From Saprospiraceae bacterium (lineage in GTDB: Bacteria > Bacteroidota > Bacteroidia > Chitinophagales > Saprospiraceae): DNA of 64,000 nt. The translations under genes and the position numbers were made by a program. The notes under the pieces were generated by a model that did not search any database, was not told the origin of the DNA, and was given only the letters and a program-made list of their open reading frames with translations. Location of the stretch: NCBI GenBank assembly GCA_016715405.1, contig JADKAE010000015.1, positions 124,001 to 188,000 on the forward strand, read 5' to 3'. This document shows, piece by piece, positions 25,695-35,275 of this stretch (position 1 is the first letter of the stretch; each line of letters opens with the position of its first letter).

Positions 25695-26760
25695 ATTAAG
25701 ACGAATGAGCTATTATATACACCAAAACTTAATTGGCCCACTTTTACCTGGAATAGTGACGAATTTGTCAATCTACCGAGCGAAGCAAGAAATCTACAAG
25801 GGCGTTTAATTGGTAAAATGGAAACACTTGGTTTTGAATTTCGAGATGAAGCTTCACTTGAAACCCTAACTTTAGATGTATTGAAATCGGCAGAAATCGA
25901 AGGAGAGCTATTAAATCCAGCGCAAGTTCGTTCTTCAATAGCCCAAAGATTGGGCATGGAATTCGCTGGTACAATTATGTCCGATAGAAATGTGGACGGG
26001 ATGGTTGATATGATGATTGATGCAACCCGTAATTGTTTTGCCCCGTTGACTAAAGAAAGACTATTTGACTGGCACGCGGCATTGTTCCCAATGGGGAGAA
26101 GTGGAATATTCAAGATAATAGTTGCTGATTGGAGAAAAGATATATCCGGGAAAATGCAAGTGGTATCAGGCGCGGCGGGAAGGGAGAAAATTCATTTTCA
26201 AGCTCCGGATGCTGATTTAATCGAGATGGAAATGAACCGTTTTTTGCAATGGTTTAACGAAGAAAATAAAATAGATTTAGTAATAAAAGCTGCTATTGCG
26301 CACCTTTGGTTTGTAACTATCCATCCATTTCAAGATGGAAATGGGCGAATTACAAGAGCATTAGCCGATATGTTATTAGCCCAGTCTGATAAGAGCACAC
26401 AACGATTTTATAGTATGTCTGCCCAAATAAGGATAGAAAGAAAAGAATACTATGATATGCTTGAAAAGTCAAAAAGGAGACCTTGATATAACTGAGTGGA
26501 TAAAGTGGTTTTGTTGCTTGATAAATGCTTTAAATGCAAACCGAAAAACTTTGACACGAGTTTTGTAAAGCTGATTTTTGGAGCAAGCATTCAAAACTAT
26601 CATTAACGAGAGACAGAGAAAAGTGTTAAACAAAATACTGGATGGATTTGAAGGCAAGCTGACATCGATAAAATGGGCTAAGATTGCCAAATGTTCAAAG
26701 GACACTGCAATTCGAGATATTAATGATTTGATAGGTAAAGAAGTATTACAAAACACAGCT
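25659..26760 (+). pseudogene. Fic-family AMP-transferase with N-terminal Fic_N (DUF4172-like) domain, 3' frameshifted and truncated
   Basis: The first 275 codons are open. The N-terminal part (WPTFTWNSDEF, ARNLQGRLIGKMETLGF, LTLDVLKSAEIEGELLNPAQVRSSIAQRLG) is the domain that precedes Fic in single-chain enzymes; SAEIEGE fits the (S/T)xxxE(G/N) inhibitory helix, so the protein would be self-inhibited. The Fic motif is intact: TIHPFQDGNGRITRALADML, with His, Asp, Asn and Arg in place. A one-base loss near 26475 breaks the frame; translation resumes as DITEWIKWF, FKTIINERQRKVLNKILDGFEGKL and TAIRDINDLIGKEVLQNT (winged-helix tail), and is then cut at about 26760 where it runs into the bestrophin gene. 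Start: a TTG is the only upstream start in frame; the true start may be lost. Confidence 0.75.
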
Positions 26761-27722
26761 TTCATGGGCGGAGGCACATTGCTGTCGTTGATCATCTCGC
26801 GCAGGTCGATCTCGATAGCCCTGGCGATAGAGGTGATCGGCACGTCGTTGTAACTGCCTTCGAAGGGGTTTTCGGAGTAATCGCCGATTTTTTCCATCAG
26901 GAAAAATATCCAGATTACGAGTGCGGAAAACGGCACGCAGAGCCAGACCAGCCAGCTCTGCATATCTACAAACGTGTCGAGCATGCCGAAAGGTAAGACA
27001 ATAGAAAATACCATTGTGAGCCACAAAGTGGTAGAGGCGTATTGCCGGGGAAAGGGGAAGTTTTTGATGCGCTCGCTTCTCCCCTGCTCGTCGTAAAAAG
27101 CGCCGATAAGCTGGTGGAATTCCATGTGGCGAAAATCTTCAAAATAACCCGCATCTCTCAATTCCTGGAGCCGCTGCGCCTGTTTGGCCATTATTTGTGT
27201 GGCCATATTGGCTTTGGGTTTGTAACTTTGAAATTCTTCTTCCGAAATCAAACCCTCCAATTCCTTATCGAGATTGCTGAAGTATTCTTCGCAAATCGTA
27301 GGCAGGTATAGGCCCTTAATCCTGCTTTCGGTGTGCTCCCACTCTCTGCTCAGGCGCAGTTGGTAGCGCAACGCCGTGAGCCAGGCGATATGCCGGTAGA
27401 TTAATTCTTTTTTTACCGCATCGGCGTTTTCGCCCTGAATAAACGATATCACCGCCGCGCCAAAGGTACGGCTGGCGTTTACTATGCCGCCCCATATTTT
27501 TCGCGCTTCCCAGGTGCGGTCGTACGAACTGTTATTTTTAAAACCCAAATAAAAAGCTACCGCAATACCCATCACGCCAATGGGTTGCCAGGGCAGGGAG
27601 AGGTTGAGGTCGAAAAAATAAAACAGCGCCGTGATAGCCGCTGCATACAGGCCTCCCCATAAAAAGGGTTGCTTCGACCAGTTGACGGTCATCCAAAAAC
27701 CGTAGTTCTTTTTTACGTACAT
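26469..27722 (-). CDS. Bestrophin-like anion channel (UPF0187), 3' end replaced by antisense Fic sequence
   Basis: Membrane channel of the bestrophin family, usually about 300 residues in bacteria. Residues 1 to about 319 are typical: VNWSKQPFLWGGLYAAAITALFYF (first helix), AFYLGFKNNSSYDRTWEARKIWGGIVNASR (family signature), then helices near 230-285 (TLWLTMVFSIVLPFGMLDTF and WLVWLCVPFSALVIWIFFLM), NPFEG.YNDVPIT and IEIDLREMINDSNVPPPMK. From about 26765 downward the frame continues for about 98 codons, but that sequence is the reverse strand of the Fic gene, so the natural C-terminus (normally only 10-20 residues more) was lost in a recombination. It follows the LytTR regulator by 15 bases on the same strand. 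Confidence 0.85.
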   Translation of the reverse strand: MYVKKNYGFWMTVNWSKQPFLWGGLYAAAITALFYFFDLNLSLPWQPIGVMGIAVAFYLGFKNNSSYDRTWEARKIWGGIVNASRTFGAAVISFIQGENADAVKKELIYRHIAWLTALRYQLRLSREWEHTESRIKGLYLPTICEEYFSNLDKELEGLISEEEFQSYKPKANMATQIMAKQAQRLQELRDAGYFEDFRHMEFHQLIGAFYDEQGRSERIKNFPFPRQYASTTLWLTMVFSIVLPFGMLDTFVDMQSWLVWLCVPFSALVIWIFFLMEKIGDYSENPFEGSYNDVPITSIARAIEIDLREMINDSNVPPPMKAVFCNTSLPIKSLISRIAVSFEHLAILAHFIDVSLPSNPSSILFNTFLCLSLMIVLNACSKNQLYKTRVKVFRFAFKAFIKQQNHFIHSVISRSPF

Positions 27723-27737
27723 GACTATTGCGTTTTT

Positions 27738-28513
27738 TTACTTTCCCATCCAGCGTTTGAATTCCGTGGCTTTTTCTTTGCTCACTATCACGTCGTTGGC
27801 TTCGGTTTTGGGGTTGAGTTGTAAAATGAGTTTACCCCCAAAATAATTGTCTATCGACTTGATAGCCTTGGCATGCACCAGATAGCTGCGATTTACCCGG
27901 TAAAACTCCGCCGGGTCGAGCATCTCCCCCAATTCTTCGAGGGTGTAGTCTACGATAAAGCGGCGATTATCCCAGGTTTTCAGCAAACAGATTTTGCCGT
28001 CGGCGGTAAACCAGGCTATTTCGTGGAGCTCTACGCTGATCCAGCGCTGGCCCTGTTTGAGAAGGAAACGCTTTCGATAGGTTTTGGTTTGCTGAGACTG
28101 CCGCAACTCCCGGATGAGATGGTCGATGTCGATCGCCGCGGCGGGCGACTGGAACTGGTCTTTCAGCCGCCGGAATTTATCCAATGCCCTCGCCAACTCC
28201 TCTTTTTTTACCGGTTTTAGCAGGTAGTCGATGCCGTTGACCTTGAAAGCGTGCAGCGCGTATTCGTCGTAAGAGGTGGTAAAACAATGGGCGCGCGCAC
28301 GTCGACCTGGTTAAAAATTTCAAAGCATTGCCCGTCGGCCAGCTCGATGTCCATGAAGATCAGGTCGGGTATGGGGTTGTGCTGCAACCACTGCACCGCC
28401 GATTTGATGCTCTCGGCATGGCCCAGCACTGTCAGGCCCGCGTCGACCTCGCCCAGCAATTTGACGAGCCGCTCCAGGCCCAGGTATTCGTCTTCTATGA
28501 TAAAAAGTGTCAT
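27738..28513 (-). CDS. LytTR-family response regulator (one frameshift)
   Basis: Cytoplasmic DNA-binding response regulator of the AgrA/LytR type. Start at 28513 gives MTLFIIEDEYLGLERLVKLL; the receiver domain carries the phospho-acceptor Asp in LIFMDIELADG. The frame is lost near 28283: APIV is followed by LPPL where one more T in a T-run would give FTTSYDEYALHAFKVNGIDYLLKPVKKEEL. The C-terminal LytTR domain (about residues 155-255) has KTYRKRFLLKQGQRWISVELHEIAWFTAD, RRFIVDYTLEELGEMLDP and FYRVNRSYLVHAKAIKSI. It pairs with the kinase upstream and is followed 15 bases later by the bestrophin gene, its possible target or cargo. Confidence 0.88.
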
Positions 28514-28610
28514 ATTTGTGTGAACTGTGAACAGTGAACTGAACTGAAACTGTGAACAGTGAACAGTGCTGCTACCTGATCGGTTCACAGTTCACTGTTC
28601 ACAGTTCACT
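28514..28610. repeat. GTGAAC tandem-repeat hairpin between kinase and regulator
   Basis: Left arm 28520-28567 is built of GTGAACTGTGAACAGTGAAC words; right arm 28582-28609 is built of their reverse complement GTTCACAGTTCACTGTTCAC; the loop is about 14 bases. The kinase stop codon (28609-28611) lies at the edge of the right arm and the regulator ATG six bases beyond the left. The same words recur at 36304-36373. Confidence 0.9.
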
Positions 28611-29628
28611 AAACTATCAACGGAAGCAACACGGTAAACTCCGTCTCGGTTTCCCGGATTTCTACGTATGGATGGTTGAGCAGCCGGTAGCGGGCAACGA
28701 TATTGGCCAGGCCTACTTTGACCGAAGGCAGCGTAATATTGCGCTTTTGCAGGTTGTTCACCACCGCCAGCCGGTCGCTGCCCTCGGTGAAGATACGCAG
28801 CCGGAGGGGACTGGCGGTAGAGGTTTCGTTGTGTTTGACGGCGTTTTCTACCAGCAACTGCAGGGTAAGCGGTGGGATGAGGTATTGCCGCGCCCCCTCC
28901 GCCACGTCGATATCTACCTGAAACCCTTCGCCAAAACGGGTTTTTAATAAATGTACATACGATTTAATAAAATCCAACTCCCGGCCCAGGCTGGTCAGCT
29001 CGTCCTGGTTGCTTTGCAACAGGTAGCGGTATACCTCGCTCATTTCTTCTACAAATTTTTCCGCCTTGGCAGGGTCTATGGAGATCAGCGAACTCAGGCT
29101 GTTGAGGCTGTTGAACAAAAAATGGGGGCTGACCTGCTGCTTCAGGCTGTCGTATTGCGCCATCAGGTTGATGCGCAGCAATTCGTCTTTTTCTTTTTCG
29201 GCGTGGTTGAGCTGGTCGTAGTGGTAAAAAGCTTCTGACAGTCCCAGAATATACAAGGCCGTCACGGCCGACTGGGTCAGATTGAGCAGCAACGTTTTCC
29301 AGCCGAATGCGTATACGGGGTTGTCGGAATAATATTGCAAAAACATATCCGAAAGCGTCATCAGTGTGGCCAATAAAGGTACGCTTATCGCAAATGACCG
29401 GATGATGCGCTTATAAGTAAACGGCAAACCGGGCATCCTGCGCTGCATCCATTTACCTACGGCAAAAACGGAAAAAAACTGCACGGCAATGCCGGTGGCC
29501 AATATCAGCAGATAGCTGATTTTCTGCTGCCGGCTCATCTCGTCCTCCGGCCCGAAATTGATGGCATTCGACACCACCAGCAACAACACGCCGGCCAGTA
29601 ATATCAGCCATTGGTATTCTTTTTTCAT
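28609..29628 (-). CDS. LytS-type sensor histidine kinase (His_kinase/PF06580)
   Basis: Inner-membrane sensor that would phosphorylate the LytTR regulator encoded next. From the ATG at 29628 (MKKEYQWLILLAGVLLLV; 12 codons inside the longest frame, chosen because a hydrophobic helix follows directly) it has about 339 residues. Four membrane helices lie within residues 5-150. A coiled linker (NHAEKEKDELLRINLMAQYDSLKQQVSPH) leads to the phospho-acceptor His in QVSPHFLFNSLNSLSSL. The ATP-binding N-box is LLVENAVKHNE near residue 265, and GLANIVARYRLL is the G-box-like segment. Downstream are the regulator and the bestrophin gene, all on the same strand. Confidence 0.92.
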   Translation of the reverse strand: MKKEYQWLILLAGVLLLVVSNAINFGPEDEMSRQQKISYLLILATGIAVQFFSVFAVGKWMQRRMPGLPFTYKRIIRSFAISVPLLATLMTLSDMFLQYYSDNPVYAFGWKTLLLNLTQSAVTALYILGLSEAFYHYDQLNHAEKEKDELLRINLMAQYDSLKQQVSPHFLFNSLNSLSSLISIDPAKAEKFVEEMSEVYRYLLQSNQDELTSLGRELDFIKSYVHLLKTRFGEGFQVDIDVAEGARQYLIPPLTLQLLVENAVKHNETSTASPLRLRIFTEGSDRLAVVNNLQKRNITLPSVKVGLANIVARYRLLNHPYVEIRETETEFTVLLPLIV

Positions 29629-29739
29629 TTTAAATGGCAACTGGTTTTTTGCAAAAATCGACATTACTGCTCATTCTACGCTACCCTAAATGGATCGAAT
29701 AGCCAAAAAGCAGCGCGAAACGGCGGAAAAATGCCCCGA

Positions 29740-29872
29740 AGGGGCGACTTGACGACTTGACGACTTTGCGACTTTACGACTTTACGAAGGTACGATCCTG
29801 GAAAAAACCTCCCACGATCGCATAGTCGCAAAGTCGCACAGTCGTATAGTCGTATAGTCGTATAGTCGTGAA
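29740..29872. repeat. CGACTT / AGTCGTAT tandem-repeat hairpin
   Basis: Left arm 29745-29788 consists of CGACTTGACGACTTTGCGACTT-type words; right arm 29821-29869 consists of GTCGCAAAGTCGCACAGTCG and four TATAGTCG copies, the reverse complement. It lies upstream of the kinase and upstream of the outer-membrane gene, that is, between divergently transcribed genes. A small GC stem (GCCCCGAAGGGGC) precedes it. The open frames overlapping it are made of repeat and are not genes. Confidence 0.85.
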
Positions 29873-29885
29873 CTCAGTCGTACTC

Positions 29886-30060
29886 CACTTTTGGCTGCTT
29901 GAGGGCTTTCGGCTGAATTGCGGCAGGCTGTCCAGCATATTTGCCTTACTGCACGGAGATGACCCTTTGTCGTGCCTCAAACCTTGACTTGTTGTTGAGG
30001 TGTAACCGCAGCACGAGCGGGTAAAAATCAACCATTGTTTCATGTTAAATTTAATAAAAA
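29886..30060. other. Intergenic region upstream of 30061 gene
   Basis: No coding sequence recognised. It should contain the promoter for the outer-membrane protein gene; AT-rich TTAAATTTAATAAAAATG leads into the start codon. Confidence 0.3.
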
Positions 30061-30675
30061 TGAAGATCCAACTCTTTTAATCCAGGATTAATCAAACCGC
30101 TATCGCTAATCGGCGCAGCCCTGTTTTTAATGGCATCCCCGCGGCTCCATGCCCAGGACGGCAGCCGCAATAACACCCTGCCGATCACTATCAGCGTATT
30201 TACCGAATCGGTCAGCCTGCCCAATTTCAGGGGATTTTTCCGCAATCCCAACTGGGGGGTGCGCGTGGGTACCGAATTGTACTACCGCCAACGCGACGGA
30301 CACCAACTGCTGCAAAATATCCAGCTGGGCTACTACCGCCACGACGGACTCCAACAAGGCGCCTTTGTCAGCACGGCCTTCGGCTACCGCAAATTCTTCG
30401 GCGACTTCTTCGCCGACGCCACTATCGGCGGCGGCTACCTGCACCTCATCTCCGACCTGCGCCGCTACGAACCCGATGGCGATAGCTACCGGCCGGCCTC
30501 CCAACGCCTGCATAAGTTTATGCCTACTGTCGGACTCGGCATAGGCTACCGCTTCCACAACGTGACCGTGTTCTCCCGCTACGAAGCCTTCGGCGAAATG
30601 CCCTTTAATTACAACGGTTCCCCCGTTTTGCCACACAAGACGCTGCATGTGGGGGCGGGGTTTTATCCGTTTTAG
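30061..30675 (+). CDS. Small outer-membrane beta-barrel-like protein (one frameshift in the leader)
   Basis: About 204 residues. The ATG at 30061 gives MKIQLF and then a stop; removing one T from the TTTT run near 30078 gives MKIQLFNPGLIKPLSLIGAALFLMASPRLHAQ, a complete signal peptide that joins the open frame starting at 30130. The mature part alternates aromatic and polar residues (WGVRVGTELYYRQRDGHQLL, IQLGYYRHDGL, FVSTAFGYRKFFGDFFADATIGGGYLHL, TVGLGIGYRFHNVTVFSRYEAF) and ends with Phe (GAGFYPF), as barrel proteins do. No named family recognised. The stop codon lies in the first word of the following repeat hairpin. Confidence 0.7.
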
Positions 30676-30778
30676 TGCCTTCGGCAGTTTAGCGTTAGGG
30701 TTTAGTGCATTCGCAGTTTAGTGCATGCTAAACCCAATCGCTAAACCCTATCGCTAAACCCGCCAAAGGCGCTAAACC
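30669..30778. repeat. GTTTAG / CTAAAC tandem-repeat hairpin
   Basis: Left arm 30669-30726 repeats TTTAGTGC, CAGTTTAGCG and GGGTTTAGTGCATTCGCAG; right arm 30727-30778 repeats GCTAAACCC, ATCGCTAAACCCTATCGC and GCGCTAAACC. The TAG of the upstream gene is part of the first unit. A sister locus with the same words lies at 55250-55350. Confidence 0.9.
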
Positions 30779-30810
30779 ATTTTCACCAAATCCAAGAAAT
30801 AACATCCGAC

Positions 30811-31943
30811 ATGAAAAACCTAATCCTCGCTGCAACCTTGTTGCTGAGCGCAACAGCTTGCGAAAAAGACATCTTCATTCCCAAACCCGACGTGGTAGAC
30901 GACGTCAGCTATGCCGAGCATCCCAAACACCAGGAATATCTGGCGCAATTGGAGGCTTACCGCAAAAACACCAACTCGCCGGGCGCTATATGGCTCGTAT
31001 ACCGCCAGGGAGAACCCTTGTGGGCAGGCGCCGTAGGCAAATCAAACCTCGAGCACCAGACCGCCATGCGCACCAACACGCCGTTCCGGGTGGGCAGCAT
31101 CACCAAGACTTTTGTCGCCACGGCTGTCCTGAAACTCGTAGAACAAGGCGGTTAAGCCTCGACGACAGACTCGGCACGCGTTTGCCCAAAGTGACGGGTA
31201 AAATCCCCCAGGCAGACCAGATCACCCTGCGCCACCTGCTGGGCCACCTGTCGGGCATCGTCGACCCGCCCAACGAAAGCATCCGCTACCAACTCGACCT
31301 CGTCGACGACCCCGAGCGCATGGACGACAAAAGCATCGACCAACTGCTGGAGGAATACGTGTACGGCAAACCCCTGCATTTCGAGCCGGGCGCGGCCTAT
31401 TCTTACAGCAACACCAACTACTGGCTGCTGGGACAGATCATAGAGTCCGTCACCGGAAAAACCGTGCAACAAGTACTCGACGAATTCATCTTCATCCCGC
31501 TGGCATTGACGGGCACCTACCTCGAGCAGCGCGACGACCGCAACGTAGCCCGCGGTTATGCCGACCTGTATGGCGACGGCAGACTACTCGACGTAAGCCG
31601 CTGGGACCGCGCCGACACCGACGGCAAAGCTGACGGCGGCATCATCAGCACCGCCGCCGACCTGAAGACGTTCCTGCTGGCCCTAATGCAGGGGCAACTG
31701 ATATCGCCCGCCTCCCTCGAAATGATGAAAGCGGTACAACTGCAAGGCTGCGACAATATCTTCTGCGAATACGGCCTCGGCCTCGAGCTCTGGCGCTTCG
31801 GCGACGCCATCGCTTTCGGTCACAACGGCGGCTCGGTCGGCATCGAAGCCAATGTCATCTACATGCCCGCCACCGGCAACCTGACCGTGATTTACAAGAA
31901 TAATGGCAATGGGTCGGATAAAGGGTTTTGGAGGGGGTGTTGA
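30811..31943 (+). CDS. Class C beta-lactamase-like serine hydrolase, lipoprotein (one frameshift)
   Basis: Periplasmic or membrane-anchored serine hydrolase (beta-lactamase/D-Ala-D-Ala peptidase superfamily). The leader MKNLILAATLLLSATACEKD ends in a lipobox with Cys17. Motif 1, SxxK, is in FRVGSITKTFVATAVL. The frame breaks at 31152 (EQGG, stop) and resumes as LSLDDRLGTRLPKVTGKIPQADQITLRHLLGHLSGI. Motif 2, YxN, is in AYSYSNTNYWLLGQIIE, and motif 3, HxG, in IAFGHNGGSVGIEA. About 375 residues, normal for the family. The last few residues before the 31943 stop look shifted again. A cell-wall or ester substrate is possible; true beta-lactam hydrolysis cannot be claimed. Confidence 0.88.
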
Positions 31944-31950
31944 GGTAGGG

Positions 31951-32018
31951 AATTTTGGAATTCGGATTTCGGATTGCGGATTGAACCAGGCTAAATCCGC
32001 AATCCGCAATCCGAAATT
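31951..32018. repeat. CGGATT tandem-repeat hairpin
   Basis: Left arm 31951-31983 (AATTCGGATTTCGGATTGCGGATT) faces right arm 31992-32018 (AAATCCGCAATCCGCAATCCG) across an 8-base loop. It lies directly after the serine hydrolase stop and 80 bases before the GH13 start. Confidence 0.9.
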
Positions 32019-32097
32019 GAAAATTGCGGATTTGGTCAAGGAATTCTACATTTGCGATAGTCCGCATTCCAAAATCACCACACCATCCAAGCATACC

Positions 32098-33788
32098 ATG
32101 CCTGACACAACAAATCACTCAGCAATAACCCCCCACTGGTGGAAAGAAGCCGCCATCTACCAAATATACCCGCGCAGCTTCAAAGACAGCAACGGCGATG
32201 GCATCGGCGACCTCAACGGCATCACCGGGCAACTCGACTATATCAAAAACCTCGGTATCGACGTCATCTGGCTGAGCCCCATTTTTAAATCGCCCAATGC
32301 CGATAACGGCTATGATATCTCCGATTATCGGGCCATCATGGATGAATTCGGCACGATGGCCGATTTTGAGCAGCTCCTGGCCGGCGTAAAACAACGCGGC
32401 ATGCGGCTGATACTCGACCTGGTGGCCAACCACAGCTCCGACGAACACGCCTGGTTCGTGGAGTCGCGAAAGTCGAAGGACAACCCCTACCGCGATTATT
32501 ATATCTGGCGGCCCGCCAAAGACGGCCAGGCGCCCAACAACTGGCTGTCGTATTTCAGCGGTTCCGCCTGGCAACTCGACCCCGCTACCGGCGAGTATTA
32601 CCTGCACCTCTTTGCAGTGAAACAACCCGACCTGAATTGGGACAACCCCCGACTGCGCCACGAGATCTACGATATTATGCGCTTCTGGCTCGATAAGGGC
32701 ATCAACGGTTTTCGCATGGATGTGATCCCGTTTATTTCTAAAGACCCCGCCTTCCCCGATTATCCCGCCGGTTTCGACGGCGATTTCGGCAAGGTGTACG
32801 CCTCGGGGCCCAGGCTGCACGACTATATCCAGGAGATGCACCGCGAGGTGCTGTCGAAATACGACGCCATGACGGTGGGCGAAGCCGCCGGCGTAAGCCT
32901 GGAGCAAACACCCCTGCTCGTCGACGAACGCCGCAAGGAGCTGAATATGATCTTCCAGTTCGACCTGGTAGGCCTCGACAGAGCCGGGGCTTTCTGGAAA
33001 TACAGCCCCTTTGAGCTGCCCCAGCTGAAAGCCATCTTTGCCCGCTACGAAAAGAGCCTCGACTACCACTGCTGGCCAACGGTATTCCTAAGCAACCACG
33101 ACAACCCGCGGCCCGTCTCCCGCTTCGGCAACGACGTCCCGGCCTTCCGCGAGCCCTCGGCCAAAATGCTGGCTACCCTGCTGCTCACGATGAAGGGCAC
33201 GCCGTTTATCTACCAGGGCGACGAACTGGGTATGACGAACTACCCGTTTACCGATATCAAAGAATTTGACGATATCCAGGTCCGCAACGCCTGGCAGGAA
33301 GAGGTGGTACAAAACAACGGCGACCCCGCCGATTTTATGTATCATATGCTGCACACCACCCGTGACCACTCGCGCACCTGCATGCAATGGGACGATGGCG
33401 ACAATGCCGGCTTTAGCACGGCGGAAAAACCTGGTTTGTGGTGAATCCCAATTTCAAAACCATCAACGCAAAACGGGCTATTGCCGATCCTCATTCGGTG
33501 TACCACTATTACCGCAAGCTGCTCGCCTTGCGCAAGCAGACGCCGGCTTTGATCTACGGCGATTTCGCCGATATTGACCCTTCACACGCGCAGGTGTTCA
33601 CCTACACGCGAACGCTAGGTGAGGCACGGTATCTGGTGGTATTGCACTTCGGCAGCGAGCCGCTGTCGTATACCTTGCCCAAAGGCATACAAACCGGACA
33701 ATGGATATTCGGCAATTCCGCCCCCGCCGGTGAGCAATCGACTACTCTGTCGTTGCATCCTTATGAGGCCCGGATTTATACGCTTTGA
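32098..33788 (+). CDS. GH13 alpha-glucosidase / oligo-1,6-glucosidase-like (one frameshift)
   Basis: Hydrolyses alpha-glucosidic bonds of malto- or isomalto-oligosaccharides. Start at 32098 (MPDTTNHSAITPHWWKEAAI) is chosen because upstream in-frame sequence is repeat hairpin. The TIM barrel shows YQIYPRSFKDSNGDGIGDLNGI, DLVANHSSDEHAWF (region I), GFRMDVIPF with the nucleophile Asp, MTVGEAAGV with the acid/base Glu, and LSNHDNPRPVSRFG with the transition-state Asp. At about 33425 an indel in an A-run breaks the frame (STAEKPGLW, stop); the other frame continues TWFVVNPNFKTINA, HYYRKLLALRKQTPALIYGDF and the C-terminal beta domain to 33788. No signal peptide, so probably cytoplasmic. The 3' end overlaps the convergent DUF4173-like gene by 47 bases. 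A likely partner of the Sus-like locus at 36.5 kb. Confidence 0.92.
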
Positions 33789-35232
33789 GCGCCCGGCGGT
33801 TGACCTCATCCGCCCAATTCCACGATAGCCACGTATTTGATGCCAGGCGCTGCTCGAAGCCCAGGCGCTTTTTGTCGAGTTGTTGGGCTTCGTAGGAGTT
33901 GGCAGGGATCAATGCCTGTTCTTGATAAAGCACGTACAGATTTTTGTCGGATAGGTCATTGATCAAATAGGGCAAGTCAACGCGCTCGCTCGTATGGCGC
34001 AGGTTGTAACGCGTAATCAGCACATCCCAGTTGAGCGTGGCGCACAACATCCACACGATATACCAGGCCCAGGTGTTGGTAAGCAAGAGGTAAAACATCG
34101 ACCGGCGGTCGCGTACCTTCAAGTATAAGCTGATCAGCCCGATAACCGTGAGCAGCAGAAACACCAGCACACCGATGCGCTTATAGGCTAAGCCGTAACC
34201 GGCAATATAGTGGTAATTGCGCGCACCCACCGACAGGGCCAATAGCACGTTTTGGGCCAACCAAATCATGGCAGCCGTTTTTAAGGGGACGTTATGCGGA
34301 AAAAAATTCAGGTTGTTCCAAAAAATAAGCGCCACAAAACTAGACGCAACCAGGATGGAAAAGATCAGCAAATAGGTGCCGGTATGCACAAACTGACTTA
34401 GTTCGTAGGGCGTTTCGGGCACGATGCCCCACCATACAGTGGCTACGTCGGTGAGATTAACTACCAGCAACAATAGATTGAGGGCGATAAGGGTGAAAAA
34501 TGATATTTTATAGGTCTGTTTTAACGCCATCGTACTGTGGCCCCACCACACTTTTTTGCGCTTGCGCTCTAATTCCTGGCACTGGTTGGCTTCAAAGGCT
34601 TCCAGTTTGTCGGCCAACGGGTTGTCCCGGCCAATTGCATACACGATCGAAGCGCCCAGCAAGGCCAGAATCAAACGCCCTAGCGGCCACTGCCAAATCG
34701 GCCAATACTCCACCGACTTCAGCACGTTGTCGACCAGGGCAGCAAAGGCACTGTTGGAAAAGTAATACAACCAGAAAAAAAACAAAACGGCAAAAGAGGG
34801 AATCGCGGTTATCAATGCGAGATTCCACAACGTTCGCCAATGCAGGTTTTTTTTTCTGCCCCTGAAGACTTCAAAGACCATGGCCAGCGGCGCCCTGAAT
34901 ACGCCGTATAAAGCTAATAATCCGCTAAACCAGACAAAACGCAGAAAAGGCGCCTGTGCCAAACCTACGCACCACGCAAGGGAAGCAATATGCACTCCTT
35001 TGGCGATCAGGCTATTGTTGACAACTACTATTGCTGCCGAAAACAATAAGCCGGCGCCTGCCCACCGCGCTGCGGTTTCCCGGAATAAGCCGGCGTGTAA
35101 CTTGCCCATTGCGCCAAGTATGAAGATGCTTGCCAATACAGTATTAAGCCCCATCGATTCGCTCCAGAATAGCCAGGCATACAGCGCAGCACCGGCTATT
35201 ACAGCCAGAAAAAACAAGGTATCTCTTTTCAT
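33742..35232 (-). CDS. Polytopic membrane protein, DUF4173/DUF4153-like
   Basis: 496 residues with about eleven to twelve hydrophobic helices over residues 5-410, then a soluble tail of about 85 residues. ELSQFVHTGTYLLIFSILVASSFVALIFW, followed by NYHYIAGYGLAYKRIGVLVFLLLTVIGLISLYLKVRDRRS, matches the pattern I associate with the DUF4173 family (YGLT..R). Function of the family is unknown. The ATG is immediately preceded by the ACTTTG-N5-CAAAGT operator that also precedes the 36231-35276 operon, so both are probably controlled by the winged-helix regulator encoded next to it. Confidence 0.85.
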   Translation of the reverse strand: MKRDTLFFLAVIAGAALYAWLFWSESMGLNTVLASIFILGAMGKLHAGLFRETAARWAGAGLLFSAAIVVVNNSLIAKGVHIASLAWCVGLAQAPFLRFVWFSGLLALYGVFRAPLAMVFEVFRGRKKNLHWRTLWNLALITAIPSFAVLFFFWLYYFSNSAFAALVDNVLKSVEYWPIWQWPLGRLILALLGASIVYAIGRDNPLADKLEAFEANQCQELERKRKKVWWGHSTMALKQTYKISFFTLIALNLLLLVVNLTDVATVWWGIVPETPYELSQFVHTGTYLLIFSILVASSFVALIFWNNLNFFPHNVPLKTAAMIWLAQNVLLALSVGARNYHYIAGYGLAYKRIGVLVFLLLTVIGLISLYLKVRDRRSMFYLLLTNTWAWYIVWMLCATLNWDVLITRYNLRHTSERVDLPYLINDLSDKNLYVLYQEQALIPANSYEAQQLDKKRLGFEQRLASNTWLSWNWADEVNRRALKAYKSGPHKDATTE

Positions 35233-35254
35233 AAAGTACTTTGAATTACAAAGT
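35233..35254. promoter_or_regulatory. Operator AAAGTACTTTG-N5-CAAAGT before the 35232 gene
   Basis: The inverted repeat ACTTTG (35238-35243) / CAAAGT (35249-35254), preceded by AAAGT, abuts the start codon. An identical arrangement is found at 36234-36255. Position over the ribosome-binding region suggests repression. Confidence 0.65.
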
Positions 35255-35275
35255 TATTGGATAAAAAAATATCGG

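Noticed and set aside
26578..26853. Separate 91-codon gene after Fic
   Set aside because: Its first part continues the Fic winged-helix tail in another frame and its end is antisense bestrophin; it is not an independent gene.
29774..30043. 89-codon minus-strand frame near the AGTCGTAT repeat
   Set aside because: Half of it is translated repeat (TTEFTTIRLYDYTTVRLCDY); no family and no promoter.
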